Assembly: GCA_936924235.1 (NCBI GenBank)
Contig: CAKZHN010000108.1
Span: forward strand, 1 to 32,372
Length of the DNA stretch: 32,372 nucleotides
Reading direction: 5' to 3'
Source of the DNA: an uncultured Rhodoplanes sp.
GTDB lineage: Bacteria > Pseudomonadota > Alphaproteobacteria > Rhizobiales > Xanthobacteraceae
The notes beneath the pieces are model-generated. The model was not told where the DNA came from, made no database searches, and was given only the letters and a program-made list of their open reading frames with translations. The position numbers and the translations under genes are program-made. Shown here piece by piece: positions 8,522 to 19,698 of this stretch (position 1 is its first letter; each line of letters starts with the position of its first letter).

Positions 8522-9962
8522 GCAGACGGTCGAGATCGACAAACGTGGTGAGATGCTTGGCCAGCCGGTCGAGTGTCGACTCGACCAGTTCCTCGTATGC
8601 AACGTTGGCGGGGCCTGCGCCCAATCGCTTGAGCCACGCTGAGCGCTGTTGGTCGTCGGCGAACAGTCCGTGGACATAAGTGCCGATGACGCGGCCATTG
8701 GCCGAAACTGCGCCTTCGGGCGTGCCATCGACTTCAGCGAAGGGCCGCGCGCAGTCCGGCCCTTGCGTCACGCCCATGTGCATCTCGTAACCGGAGAACG
8801 GCATGCCGTCGCTGGTCGTGCCCTTGGCGTGGGTCAGCGTCTTTTCCGACGTCAGTACCGTCTCGACGTCGAGCAGGCCCAGGCCTTGCGCCGTGCCGGC
8901 CGGACCTTCGACGCCGTCCGGATCGGCCACGGTGCGTCCGAGCATCTGATAGCCGCCGCACAATCCGATCACCGTCCCGCCGCGCCGCACATGGGCCGCG
9001 ATGTCGATGTCGAAGCCGGCGTCGTGCAACGCGTTCAGTCCGGCAATCGTGGTCTTCGAGCCGGGCAGGATCACCAGGTTGGTGTCACCGGGGATCGCCG
9101 CGCCGGGATGCACGCGCACCAGATCGACGTTGGGCTCCGCCTCCAGCGGATCGAGATCGTCGAAGTTCGAAATCTGCGGCAGGATCAGCACCGCGATCTT
9201 GAGCTTGGCGCCTGGGCGCCGCTGCGGCGCATGATCGAGCGCCAGCGCATCTTCGGCCGGAAGGTTTCGCGCCTCCGAGAAATACGGCACGAAGCCCAGC
9301 GCCGGCCAGCCGGTGGCTTGAACGATCGCCTCCTTGCCCGGGATGAACAGGCTCGGATCGCCGCGGAACTTGTTGATGATGAAGCCGACCACCGTTGCGG
9401 CATCTTCGGCATCGAGCACAGCTTTTGTCCCGACCAGGCTCGCGATCACACCGCCGCGGTCGATGTCGCCGACCACGACGACGGGCACGTTTGCTGCACG
9501 GGCGAAGCCCATGTTGGCGATGTCGTAGCGGCGCAGATTGATCTCCGACGCGCTGCCCGCGCCCTCGACCAGCACGAGATCGGCCTCGGCCTTCAGCTTC
9601 TCGTAGCTGTCCAGCACATGCGGAAGAAGCTTCTGCTTCATCATCATGTATTCGGCGGCCTTGGCGGTGGCGTAGACCTTGCCTTGCACCACCACCTGCG
9701 AGCCGACCTGGCTCTGCGGCTTCAGCAGGATCGGATTCATGTGCACGCTCGGCGGCACGCCCGCGGCGCGTGCCTGTAGCGCCTGCGCCCGGCCGATCTC
9801 GCCGCCGTCGCAGGCCACCGCGGCGTTGTTCGACATGTTCTGCGGCTTGAACGGCCGCACCTTCAGGCCGCGCTTGGTGTAGGCGCGCGCCAGCCCCGCG
9901 ACCAGCAGCGACTTGCCGACGTCCGAGCCGGTGCCCTGGAACATGATGGCGCGGGCGGGCAT
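8505..9962 (-). CDS. cobQ: CobQ, cobyric acid synthase (glutamine-hydrolysing)
   Basis: The 485-residue protein is full length. An N-terminal dethiobiotin-synthetase-like ATP domain has GTGSDVGKS (10-18), FKPQNMSNNA (38-47) and VLVEGAGSASE (130-140). A C-terminal class I glutaminase-like domain has nucleophile Cys335 in GLCGGYQM and His431 in TYVHGLF. CobQ amidates carboxylates b, d, e and g of adenosylcobyrinic a,c-diamide, using glutamine and ATP, in the cytoplasm. The ATG lies four bases past the cobO stop, so cobU-cobO-cobQ form a minus-strand operon. CobB is the paralogue, distinguished here by its own motifs. Confidence 0.95.
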   Translation of the reverse strand: MPARAIMFQGTGSDVGKSLLVAGLARAYTKRGLKVRPFKPQNMSNNAAVACDGGEIGRAQALQARAAGVPPSVHMNPILLKPQSQVGSQVVVQGKVYATAKAAEYMMMKQKLLPHVLDSYEKLKAEADLVLVEGAGSASEINLRRYDIANMGFARAANVPVVVVGDIDRGGVIASLVGTKAVLDAEDAATVVGFIINKFRGDPSLFIPGKEAIVQATGWPALGFVPYFSEARNLPAEDALALDHAPQRRPGAKLKIAVLILPQISNFDDLDPLEAEPNVDLVRVHPGAAIPGDTNLVILPGSKTTIAGLNALHDAGFDIDIAAHVRRGGTVIGLCGGYQMLGRTVADPDGVEGPAGTAQGLGLLDVETVLTSEKTLTHAKGTTSDGMPFSGYEMHMGVTQGPDCARPFAEVDGTPEGAVSANGRVIGTYVHGLFADDQQRSAWLKRLGAGPANVAYEELVESTLDRLAKHLTTFVDLDRLLSLAR

Positions 9963-9966
9963 GTCT

Positions 9967-10581
9967 CTAGAACTCGATGCCGGGCTGCGCCTTCACGCCC
10001 GCGGCGAAGTGATGCTTGACGAGGCTCATGTCGGTGACGAGGTCGGCCGCGGCAATGAGCTCCGGCTTGGCGTTGCGGCCGGTGACCACGACGTGCAGAT
10101 CGTTCCTCCGCGCTGACAGCTCGGCGACCATCGAGGCCAGATCGAGATAATCGTAGCGCAGCGCGATGTTGAGCTCGTCGAGGATGATCAGCGCGAACGA
10201 CGGATCGGCCATCAGCTCGCGCGCCTTGGCCCAGGCGCGCTCAGCCGCGGCGATGTCGCGCTTGAGATCCTGCGTATCCCAGGTGAAGCCTTCGCCCATG
10301 GTGTGCCACGACACCTGATCGCCGAATTTCTCCAGCGCGTCGCGCTCGGCCGATTGCCAGGCGCCCTTGATGAACTGCACCACGCCGACGCGCTTGCCGC
10401 GGCCGAGCATGCGCAGCGCGAGCCCGAACGCCGCCGTGGATTTGCCCTTGCCGGTGCCGGTGTGGACGATCAGGAGACCCTTCTCGATCTTCTTGTCGGC
10501 GACCTCGGCGTCCTGCACGGCCTTGCGCTTCGCCATCTTGGCGCGGTGGCGCTCGGCTTCTGCGTTGTCGACGTCGCTCAT
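9967..10581 (-). CDS. cobO: CobO, cob(I)yrinic acid a,c-diamide adenosyltransferase
   Basis: The 204-residue P-loop protein of the BtuR/CobO/CobA family has the Walker A motif GTGKGKST (42-49), VGVVQFIKGAW, WHTMGEGFTWDTQD, and the ILDELNIALRYDYLD stretch. It transfers the 5'-deoxyadenosyl group from ATP to reduced cobalt in the corrin. It needs cob(I), but no reductase gene is in the window. The ATG overlaps the cobU stop (ATGA, 10578-10581). The N-terminal 30 residues are charged, as in rhizobial CobO. Upstream open frame out to 11007 is only a shadow of cobU. Confidence 0.94.
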   Translation of the reverse strand: MSDVDNAEAERHRAKMAKRKAVQDAEVADKKIEKGLLIVHTGTGKGKSTAAFGLALRMLGRGKRVGVVQFIKGAWQSAERDALEKFGDQVSWHTMGEGFTWDTQDLKRDIAAAERAWAKARELMADPSFALIILDELNIALRYDYLDLASMVAELSARRNDLHVVVTGRNAKPELIAAADLVTDMSLVKHHFAAGVKAQPGIEF

Positions 10582-11102
10582 GGTTCGCCTTTCACCAGCA
10601 TCGGAATTCCCGCGACCATCAGGATCACATGGCCGGCCATCGCCGCGATCCGTTGATTGAGCCGGCCCTGCAGATCGCGGAAGCGCCGCGCCTCGGCATT
10701 GTCGGGTACGATGCCGAAGCCGACCTCGTTGGACACGAGCACCGTCGGTGCCGCGCGCCCGGCAAGCGCCGCTTCGAGGTTCTCGATCGCCGTCTCGATG
10801 TTGATCTTCCGGTACATCAGGTTGTTGAGCCAGAGCGTCAGGCAATCGACCAGTACCGGACGGTCCGCTGGCGCGTCCTCGATCGCGCCGGCGAGGTCTG
10901 TCGGCGCATCGATGGTCTGCCAGTTCGCGCCACGGCGGCCTTGGTGCTCGGCGATGCGGGCGCGCATCTCGTCGTCGAACGGCTCGGCGGTCGCCACGTA
11001 AATCCACGGCGGCGGCAGCGCCGTGACGGCCTGTTCGGCGTAGCGGCTCTTGCCGGAGCGCGCGCCGCCGAGCACCAGGGTCAATGGCAGGTGGTTTTCC
11101 AA
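10578..11102 (-). CDS. cobU: CobU/CobP, adenosylcobinamide kinase / adenosylcobinamide-phosphate guanylyltransferase
   Basis: The family's P-loop LVLGGARSGKSRYAEQA lies at the N-terminus, followed by PPWIYVATAEPFDDEM and ARIAEHQGRRG, then LVDCLTLWLNNLM and VLVSNEVGFGIVP. The bifunctional enzyme phosphorylates adenosylcobinamide and adds GMP to give AdoCbi-GDP, the substrate of CobS. It is called CobP in Pseudomonas denitrificans naming. The start is uncertain: a TTG at 11102 gives 174 residues, the usual length. The open frame continues to 11234, but that part looks non-coding. No strong ribosome-binding site precedes the TTG. It is first in the minus-strand cobU-cobO-cobQ group, divergent from the riboswitch operon. 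Confidence 0.88.
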   Translation of the reverse strand: MENHLPLTLVLGGARSGKSRYAEQAVTALPPPWIYVATAEPFDDEMRARIAEHQGRRGANWQTIDAPTDLAGAIEDAPADRPVLVDCLTLWLNNLMYRKINIETAIENLEAALAGRAAPTVLVSNEVGFGIVPDNAEARRFRDLQGRLNQRIAAMAGHVILMVAGIPMLVKGEP

Positions 11103-11246
11103 TGAACGACTCGAGCCCTGTGAATTGGCCGTTTCAGGCCGGTCCTTTGAAACACAAGGTGATGCCCGAAAGCTATACAGGGCACAAACCCGGGCAAATC
11201 TGCGCTTGCATTGACAAAGGCCGACCCAGGCCATTTATTGGTCCGG
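11103..11246. other. Intergenic divergent region before cobU and the riboswitch operon
   Basis: The segment separates cobU (minus) from the plus-strand riboswitch. The plus promoter is listed separately. On the minus side I saw no B12 box and no convincing -35/-10 pair; a TATAGC hexamer with a poor -35 is the best candidate. An inverted repeat, GGCCGTTTCAGGCC (about 11127-11140), lies near the cobU start. Confidence 0.4.
11211..11239 (+). promoter_or_regulatory. Sigma-70-type promoter of the cobalamin riboswitch operon
   Basis: A perfect -35 hexamer TTGACA (11211-11216) is followed by exactly 17 bases and a -10-like TTTATT (11234-11239, four of six matches). The predicted start of transcription, about 11246, coincides with the first base of the riboswitch P1 stem, which strengthens both calls. 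Confidence 0.7.
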
Positions 11247-11424
11247 AATTGACGGTCTCTTCGTGCGGAAGAGTGAAAAGGGAATGCGGTGCGGGCCTTT
11301 GGTCCAAATCCGCAGCTGCCCCCGCAACTGTCAGCGGCGAGCTCGTACCACAATGCCACTGGGTTTCGGCCCGGGAAGGCGGTGACGGGCGCCGACCCGC
11401 GAGCCAGGAGACCTGCCGTCAATT
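11247..11424 (+). promoter_or_regulatory. Cobalamin (AdoCbl) riboswitch
   Basis: All landmarks of the cobalamin riboswitch occur in order on the plus strand. The P1 arms AATTGACGG (11247-11255) and CCGTCAATT (11416-11424) pair perfectly over nine bases. Next come GGGAATGCGGTGCG, the core GCAGCTGCCCCCGCAACTG (11312-11330), GCCACTG (11355-11361), GGGAAGGC (11373-11380) and the B12 box AGCCAGGAGACCTGCC (11402-11417). It precedes DUF1636-cobW-cobN and probably represses the operon when the cofactor is plentiful. The expression platform is not obvious; a hairpin at 11466-11483 is a candidate. Confidence 0.95.
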
Positions 11425-11465
11425 CGGTCGAGCGCCGGGCGGGGTGCCCTGACGCCGTTCACGAC

Positions 11466-11483
11466 CGCGGCCGCCGGGCCGCG
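11466..11483 (+). promoter_or_regulatory. GC hairpin between riboswitch and first gene (candidate expression platform)
   Basis: CGCGGCC (11466-11472) and GGCCGCG (11477-11483) form a seven-base stem with a GCCG loop. No T-run follows, so an intrinsic terminator is unlikely. It could act in a Rho-dependent or antisequestering switch. The Shine-Dalgarno for the next gene is 50 bases further on. Confidence 0.35.
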
Positions 11484-11546
11484 CGTGTCGACCGTGGCCG
11501 TTCGCGCACCCTGCTGGATGCTGACTCTTTTCAAGGAGCCGCAGGG

Positions 11547-11972
11547 TTGTCGCTGACCGATCTGCCGGACGCGAATGTCGAAACGCCCGCGCGCGAAAGC
11601 GCCGCGACGGTGATCTATGTCTGCACCACGTGCCGCAGGCCCGAGGACCCGGAGGATTATCCGCGGCCGGGCGCGGCGCTGGCCGCGGCCACGATTCGCG
11701 CCGCCGAGAACTCGGGCGTCACAGTGACGCCGCTGCGCTGCCTCGCCAATTGCAAACGCGGCTGCAGCGCCGTGCTGCGCAGCCCGAACGCCTGGACCTA
11801 CGTATTCGGCCATCTCGATGCCGCGACCGACGCCGAGGCCCTGGTGAAGGGCGCGCAGCTGCTCTCGCAATCCGCGGACGGCCTGATGCCCTGGCGGGGC
11901 CGGCCGGACGCGCTGAAGCGCGGCCTCATTGCCCGCGTCCCGCCGCTCGATTTCACGGAGTCCACGGAATGA
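11547..11972 (+). CDS. DUF1636 metal-binding (ferredoxin-like) protein, first gene of the riboswitch operon
   Basis: The 141-residue protein contains VIYVCTTCRRPED with Cys26 and Cys29, then CLANCKRGCSAVL with Cys65, Cys69 and Cys73. This is the DUF1636 pattern, resembling thioredoxin-fold [2Fe-2S] ferredoxins. The biochemical role is unknown to me. The start is TTG at 11547, supported by AAGGAG (11533-11538) eight bases before; the frame upstream runs through the riboswitch and is not coding. The stop overlaps the cobW ATG (ATGA). Its position, directly behind a B12 riboswitch and ahead of the cobalt GTPase and the cobaltochelatase subunit, suggests a job in cobalt handling or electron supply. 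That role is inference. Confidence 0.82.
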   Translation: MSLTDLPDANVETPARESAATVIYVCTTCRRPEDPEDYPRPGAALAAATIRAAENSGVTVTPLRCLANCKRGCSAVLRSPNAWTYVFGHLDAATDAEALVKGAQLLSQSADGLMPWRGRPDALKRGLIARVPPLDFTESTE

Positions 11973-13003
11973 CCTCGCTCGCGCGCATCCCCTGCACGAT
12001 CGTCACCGGCTTTCTCGGCGCCGGCAAGACGACGCTCATTCGCCACGTGCTGGCGAATGCGAATGGCCGCAGGCTTGCGGTGATCGTCAACGAGTTCGGC
12101 GACGTCGGCATCGACGGTGAGATCCTCAAGGGTTGCGGCGACGCCGCCTGCCCGGAGGGCAACATCGTCGAGCTCGCCAACGGCTGCCTGTGCTGCACGG
12201 TCGCCGACGAGTTCGTGCCTGCGCTCGACGTGATCCTGGCGATGGAGCCCAAGGTCGAGCACATCGTGATCGAGACCTCCGGCCTCGCGCTGCCCAAGCC
12301 GCTGGTGCAGGCGTTCCACTGGCCCTCGATCAAGAGCCGCGTCACGGTCGACGGCGTGGTTGCAGTGGTCGACGGCGCGGCGCTCGCCGCAGGCCGCGTC
12401 GCCGACGACATGGCGGCGCTCGCGGCGCAGCGCTCGGCCGACGACGCGCTCGACCACGACGATCCGGTCGAGGAGGTGTTCGAGGACCAGATCGCCTGTG
12501 CGGACCTGGTGGTGCTCAACAAATGCGACCTGCTCGATCAGGGCGGCATGGAAAAGGCGCAGGCCGCGATGGCCGGCGCGCTGCCGCGCGCCGTGAAGAT
12601 CGTGAAGGTCGCGGGCGGCAAGGTCGACGCGCCGGCGCTGCTCGGGCTGAACATCGGCACCGAGACGGACATCGAGAACCGCAAGACCCATCACGATGAC
12701 GAGCTCGATCACGACCACGACGATTTCGAGAGCTTCGTCGTGCCGCTGCCCGAGATCGACGAGCCCGCCGCGCTGTCGAAACTGGTGTCGGACACCGCCG
12801 AGGCCGCCGGCGTGCTCCGCATCAAGGGCTTTGCCGCGGTGCGCGGCAAGCCGATGCGGCTTCTCGTCCAGGCGGTCGGCCCCCGCGTGACCACGCAATA
12901 TGACCGCGCCTGGACGCCGTCGGAACAGCGCGGCACCCAACTCGTGGTGATCGGGCTGAAGGGCCTCGACCGCGACAAGATCGTGCGCATGCTCAACGGA
13001 TGA
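11969..13003 (+). CDS. cobW: CobW, GTP-dependent cobalt chaperone for cobaltochelatase
   Basis: The 344-residue COG0523 G3E GTPase has Walker A GFLGAGKT (14-21), the metal-binding GCLCC motif (Cys73, Cys75, Cys76) and NKCD guanine-specificity residues (184-187). A histidine/aspartate-rich stretch (241-252, HHDDELDHDHDD) precedes the CobW_C domain. CobW supplies cobalt for corrin metallation; its place directly before cobN separates it from zinc-related paralogues. The ATG overlaps the DUF1636 stop by four bases. The frame upstream to 11630 is a shadow of DUF1636. Confidence 0.94.
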   Translation: MTSLARIPCTIVTGFLGAGKTTLIRHVLANANGRRLAVIVNEFGDVGIDGEILKGCGDAACPEGNIVELANGCLCCTVADEFVPALDVILAMEPKVEHIVIETSGLALPKPLVQAFHWPSIKSRVTVDGVVAVVDGAALAAGRVADDMAALAAQRSADDALDHDDPVEEVFEDQIACADLVVLNKCDLLDQGGMEKAQAAMAGALPRAVKIVKVAGGKVDAPALLGLNIGTETDIENRKTHHDDELDHDHDDFESFVVPLPEIDEPAALSKLVSDTAEAAGVLRIKGFAAVRGKPMRLLVQAVGPRVTTQYDRAWTPSEQRGTQLVVIGLKGLDRDKIVRMLNG

Positions 13004-13006
13004 CCG

Positions 13007-16332
<3,326 letters not shown>

Positions 16333-16336
<4 letters not shown>

Positions 16337-17583
16337 ACGCGCCCATGAATGCGCCGATGCGACGCGGCGCCTGTCCCGGCCTGTCGGCGCCGATGGCGAC
16401 CGGCGATGGATTGCTGGCGCGGCTGACGCCGGCCGGCTCGATTCCGGTTCCGGGCTTCGCGGGCCTCTGCGCCGCGGCGCGGCGCCACGGCAATGGCATC
16501 ATCGAGATCACGTCACGCGGCAGCATCCAGATCCGTGGACTGAACAACGCCTCGGCTGCGCCGTTCGCCGCCGAAGTGTCGGTGCTCAACATTCCGGCAA
16601 GTGACGGAATTCCGGTGACGGCGGATCCGCTGTCAGGTCTCGATTGCAACAACGTGATCGATGCCGAGCCGTTCGCCGCTGATCTGCGGAAAGCGCTAGC
16701 AAGCGCGTCGTTTGAAACGCGCCTGTCGGCCAAACTGTCCATCGTCATCGATGGCGGCGGCCCGTTGCACCTCGACGACCTGCCGGCCGACATCAGGCTG
16801 CGCGCGGTGCCTGCTGCCGGCGGCGAGGCGTGTTTCCATGTTGCCCTGGGCGGCACTGCGTCGGCTGCTGTCTCGCTCGGCTATATCCGGCCCGACTATG
16901 CCGTCGAATGCGCGATGCGCCTGCTCGAAGTCCTGGTCACCGTCGCGCCGCAGGCCCGGGTGCGCGACGCCGTCAGGGCCATCGGTCTCGATGCCTTCTC
17001 GTCGCCGGTCGCCGATCTGGTCGCCAGCGCCCCTGCGCCGAACCGCCGCGCCGCACCTGAGCCGATCGGCGTGCATCCCCAACGCTCGGGCGACGTCGCC
17101 ATCGGGATCGCCCCGCCGTTCGGGCATTCGGACGCTGAGACGCTGCAATCCTTGATCGACATCGCGGTTCAGGCGGGCATCTGGGAGCTGCGGACCGCGC
17201 CCAAGCGCGCGCTGCTGCTGCTGGGTGTCCCGCGGAATATCGCGAACGAGGTCGTTTCGGCGGTCCACGCGCTGGGCTTCATCTTCGATGCCGGAGACCC
17301 GCGCCGCCGCGTGATCGCCTGTGCGGGCGCGCCGATCTGTTCGTCCGGGCAGATTCCGGCCCGCGCGCTGGCGCCTGCGGTTGCGCAGGTCATGAGCGGC
17401 GCCCCCGGCATTGTTCACATTTCCGGCTGCGTCAAAGGCTGCGCCTATCCGGCGGCGGCGCCGATGACGATCGTCGGGCGTAATGGCGCTTGCGAGGTTT
17501 ACTGGGGCGACGATCGCCTCGGCTCCGTCACGGCCGATGCCTTGCCCGAACAGCTCGCGCGGCTTATTCGGATGCGCTCATGA
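16333..17583 (+). CDS. cobG: CobG, precorrin-3B synthase (oxygen-dependent)
   Basis: The 416-residue protein belongs to the nitrite/sulfite-reductase-like CobG family. The N-terminal half has RRGACPGLSAPMATGDG and ITSRGSIQIRGL. The C-terminal half has the Fe-S cysteines in CAGAPICSSG and HISGCVKGCAYP (Cys330, Cys336, Cys366, Cys370). CobG hydroxylates precorrin-3A at C20 with molecular oxygen and forms the lactone, so its presence marks the aerobic pathway. The start is GTG at 16333, within a GTGA overlap with the cobN stop; its own stop overlaps the cobH ATG. Confidence 0.94.
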
Positions 17584-18215
17584 GCGGCACTCACGACTAT
17601 CTCCGCGACGGCACCGCGATCTACGAGCGGTCGTTCGCCATCATCCGGGCCGAGACCGATCTGTCGCGCTTCTCGGAAGAGGAAGCCGACATCGTCGTCC
17701 GCATGGTGCACGCCTCCGGCAGCACCGACGCCGCCCAGCACATTCAGTTCGGCCACGGCTTGGTCGCTGCGGCCCGTGCGGCGCTGCGCGCCGGTGCGCC
17801 GATCCTGTGCGATTCCGAGATGGTGGCGCATGGCGTGACGCGGTCGCGATTGCCGGCCAACAACGAGGTGCGCTGCACCTTGCACGATCCGCGCGTCGCG
17901 GTGCTGGCGCAGCAGCTCGGCACCACGCGGTCCGCCGCGGCGCTGGAGCTTTGGATCGAGCAGATCGCAGGCTCCGTGGTCGCCATCGGCAACGCGCCGA
18001 CGGCGCTGTTCCGGCTCCTGGAGATGATCGAGGAAGGCGTGCCGAAGCCGGCCGCCATTCTCGGCATTCCGGTGGGCTTCGTCGGCGCCGCCGAGTCCAA
18101 GGACGCGCTGGCGGCCGATCCCTCGGGCGTGCCGTATCTCATCGTGCGCGGCCGCCTCGGCGGCAGTGCCATGACGGCCGCCGCCATCAACGCGCTGGCG
18201 AGGGCAGGCCTGTGA
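17580..18215 (+). CDS. cobH: CobH, precorrin-8X methylmutase
   Basis: The 211-residue protein is the usual length. It shows YLRDGTAIYERSFAIIRAE near the N-terminus and the catalytic His44 in RMVHASGSTD. FGHGLVAAARAALRAGAPILCDSEMVAHGV and the end LIVRGRLGGSAMTAAAINAL are also typical. It moves the methyl group from C11 to C12, giving hydrogenobyrinic acid. The ATG lies in an ATGA overlap with the cobG stop; a longer frame back to 17490 is not needed. Its stop overlaps the cobI GTG. Confidence 0.95.
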   Translation: MSGTHDYLRDGTAIYERSFAIIRAETDLSRFSEEEADIVVRMVHASGSTDAAQHIQFGHGLVAAARAALRAGAPILCDSEMVAHGVTRSRLPANNEVRCTLHDPRVAVLAQQLGTTRSAAALELWIEQIAGSVVAIGNAPTALFRLLEMIEEGVPKPAAILGIPVGFVGAAESKDALAADPSGVPYLIVRGRLGGSAMTAAAINALARAGL

Positions 18216-18937
18216 GCGGAAGGTTGATCGGCGTCGGTGTCGGGCCGGGCGATCCCGAGCTTCTGACCTTGAAGGCGATGCGGGCGCTCGCCGAGGCCGA
18301 TGTCGTGGCGCACTTCGCGAAAGCCGGCAATGCCAGCAACGCGCGGCGCATCGTCAACGGTCATCTGCGGGCCGGTGTCGAGGAGTTGCCGCTGCTTTAC
18401 CCGGTGACGACCGAGCTGCCGAAGGAGTGCGAGGCTTACGGCGCGGCCATTCGCGCGTTCTACGACAGCTCGGCCGAGGCTGTGGCGCGCCATCTCGATG
18501 CCGGACGCACGGTCGCGATCCTGAGCGAGGGCGATCCGCTGTTCTACGGCTCCTACATGCATCTGCATGTGCGGCTTGCGCAGCGCTACCGCGCCGAGAT
18601 CGTGCCTGGCGTCACCGCGATGTCGGGCTGCTGGTCGCTCGCCGGCGCGCCGATCGCGCAGGGCGATGACGTGTTCGTGGTGCTGCCGGCGACGCTGCCC
18701 GAGAGTGAATTGGAGCGCCGCTTTGCCGACGCCGACGCTGCCGTGGTGATGAAGCTCGGCCGGCATCTGGAGAAGGTGCGGCGTGTGCTGGCCCGGACTG
18801 GGCGGCTCGCGCGCGCGATCTATGTGGAGCGCGGCACCACGGCCGAGGCCGTCACCATGCGGCTTCAAGACAAGCGCGGCGATGACGCGCCGTATTTCTC
18901 CGTGGTGCTCGTGCCCGGCTGGGAGACGCGGTCGTGA
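18212..18937 (+). CDS. cobI: CobI, precorrin-2 C20-methyltransferase
   Basis: The 241-residue tetrapyrrole methylase has GVGVGPGDPELLTLKA near the N-terminus (SAM-binding) and ILSEGDPLFYGSYMHL near the middle. EIVPGVTAMSGCWSLAGAPI follows. The SEGDPLFYGS form is that of C20 rather than C11 or C17 methylases. It converts precorrin-2 to precorrin-3A, just upstream of CobG in the pathway. The start is GTG in a GTGA overlap with cobH. Confidence 0.94.
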   Translation: MSGRLIGVGVGPGDPELLTLKAMRALAEADVVAHFAKAGNASNARRIVNGHLRAGVEELPLLYPVTTELPKECEAYGAAIRAFYDSSAEAVARHLDAGRTVAILSEGDPLFYGSYMHLHVRLAQRYRAEIVPGVTAMSGCWSLAGAPIAQGDDVFVVLPATLPESELERRFADADAAVVMKLGRHLEKVRRVLARTGRLARAIYVERGTTAEAVTMRLQDKRGDDAPYFSVVLVPGWETRS

Positions 18938-19698
18938 GCGGCAGTCTTTCTGTCGTCGGTCTCGGACCGGGCAGCCCGCAGGCACTGACGCCCGAGGCGG
19001 CCGCAGCGCTCGAGCGGGCCGACGCGCTCTATGGCTACGGTCCCTATCTCGACCGCGTGCCGGCAAAGCCCGGCCAGACGCGCCACGCATCGGACAACCG
19101 CGAGGAGGGCAATCGCGCGGCGGCCGCGCTGCGCCATGCGGCACAGGGCGCCAAGGTCGCGATGGTGTCGGGCGGCGATCCGGGCGTGTTCGCCATGGCG
19201 GCCGCGGTCTGCGAGCAGATCGACGGCGGCGACGCCGCCTGGCGCAGCCTCGAAGTGTCGGTGGTGCCCGGCATCACCGCGATGCTTGCGGTCGCGGCGC
19301 GGGTCGGCGCGCCGCTCGGCCATGATTTCTGTGCGATCTCGCTGTCGGACAATCTGAAGCCCTGGGATGTCGTCGAGCGGCGGCTCGATGCGGCGGCCGG
19401 CGCGGGCTTCGTCATCGCGCTCTACAATCCGATCTCGCGGGCGCGGCCGTGGCAGCTCGGCAAGGCTTTCGAGCGGTTGCGGCGGCAGTTGCCGGCTTCG
19501 ACGCCGGTGGTGTTCGGCCGCGCGGTCGGGCGCGCTGACGAGAAGATCGCGATCTGCGGCCTTGATGTCGCCGATCCTTCCGCGGCCGACATGGCGACGC
19601 TGATCATTATCGGCTCGCCGCTGACGCGCGTGATCGAGCGGCCGGGACAGCCGCCGCTGGTCTACACGCCGCGCTTCGTCGAAGGCGGCGGCTCATGA
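18934..19698 (+). CDS. cobJ: CobJ, precorrin-3B C17-methyltransferase
   Basis: The 254-residue methylase shows VVGLGPGSPQALTPEA, GYGPYLDRV, SDNREEGNRA and the cofactor loop MVSGGDPGVFAMAAAV. A C-terminal part with AICGLDVADPSAADMATLIIIGSP is typical of CobJ. The enzyme methylates C17 and contracts the ring to give precorrin-4. The start is GTG in a GTGA overlap with the cobI stop. Its last 37 bases are covered on the other strand by the end of cobK. Confidence 0.95.
   Translation: MSGSLSVVGLGPGSPQALTPEAAAALERADALYGYGPYLDRVPAKPGQTRHASDNREEGNRAAAALRHAAQGAKVAMVSGGDPGVFAMAAAVCEQIDGGDAAWRSLEVSVVPGITAMLAVAARVGAPLGHDFCAISLSDNLKPWDVVERRLDAAAGAGFVIALYNPISRARPWQLGKAFERLRRQLPASTPVVFGRAVGRADEKIAICGLDVADPSAADMATLIIIGSPLTRVIERPGQPPLVYTPRFVEGGGS

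Noticed and set aside
11289..11546. Upstream extension of the DUF1636 frame
   Set aside because: It would translate the riboswitch aptamer; a TTG with AAGGAG at the right distance is a better start.
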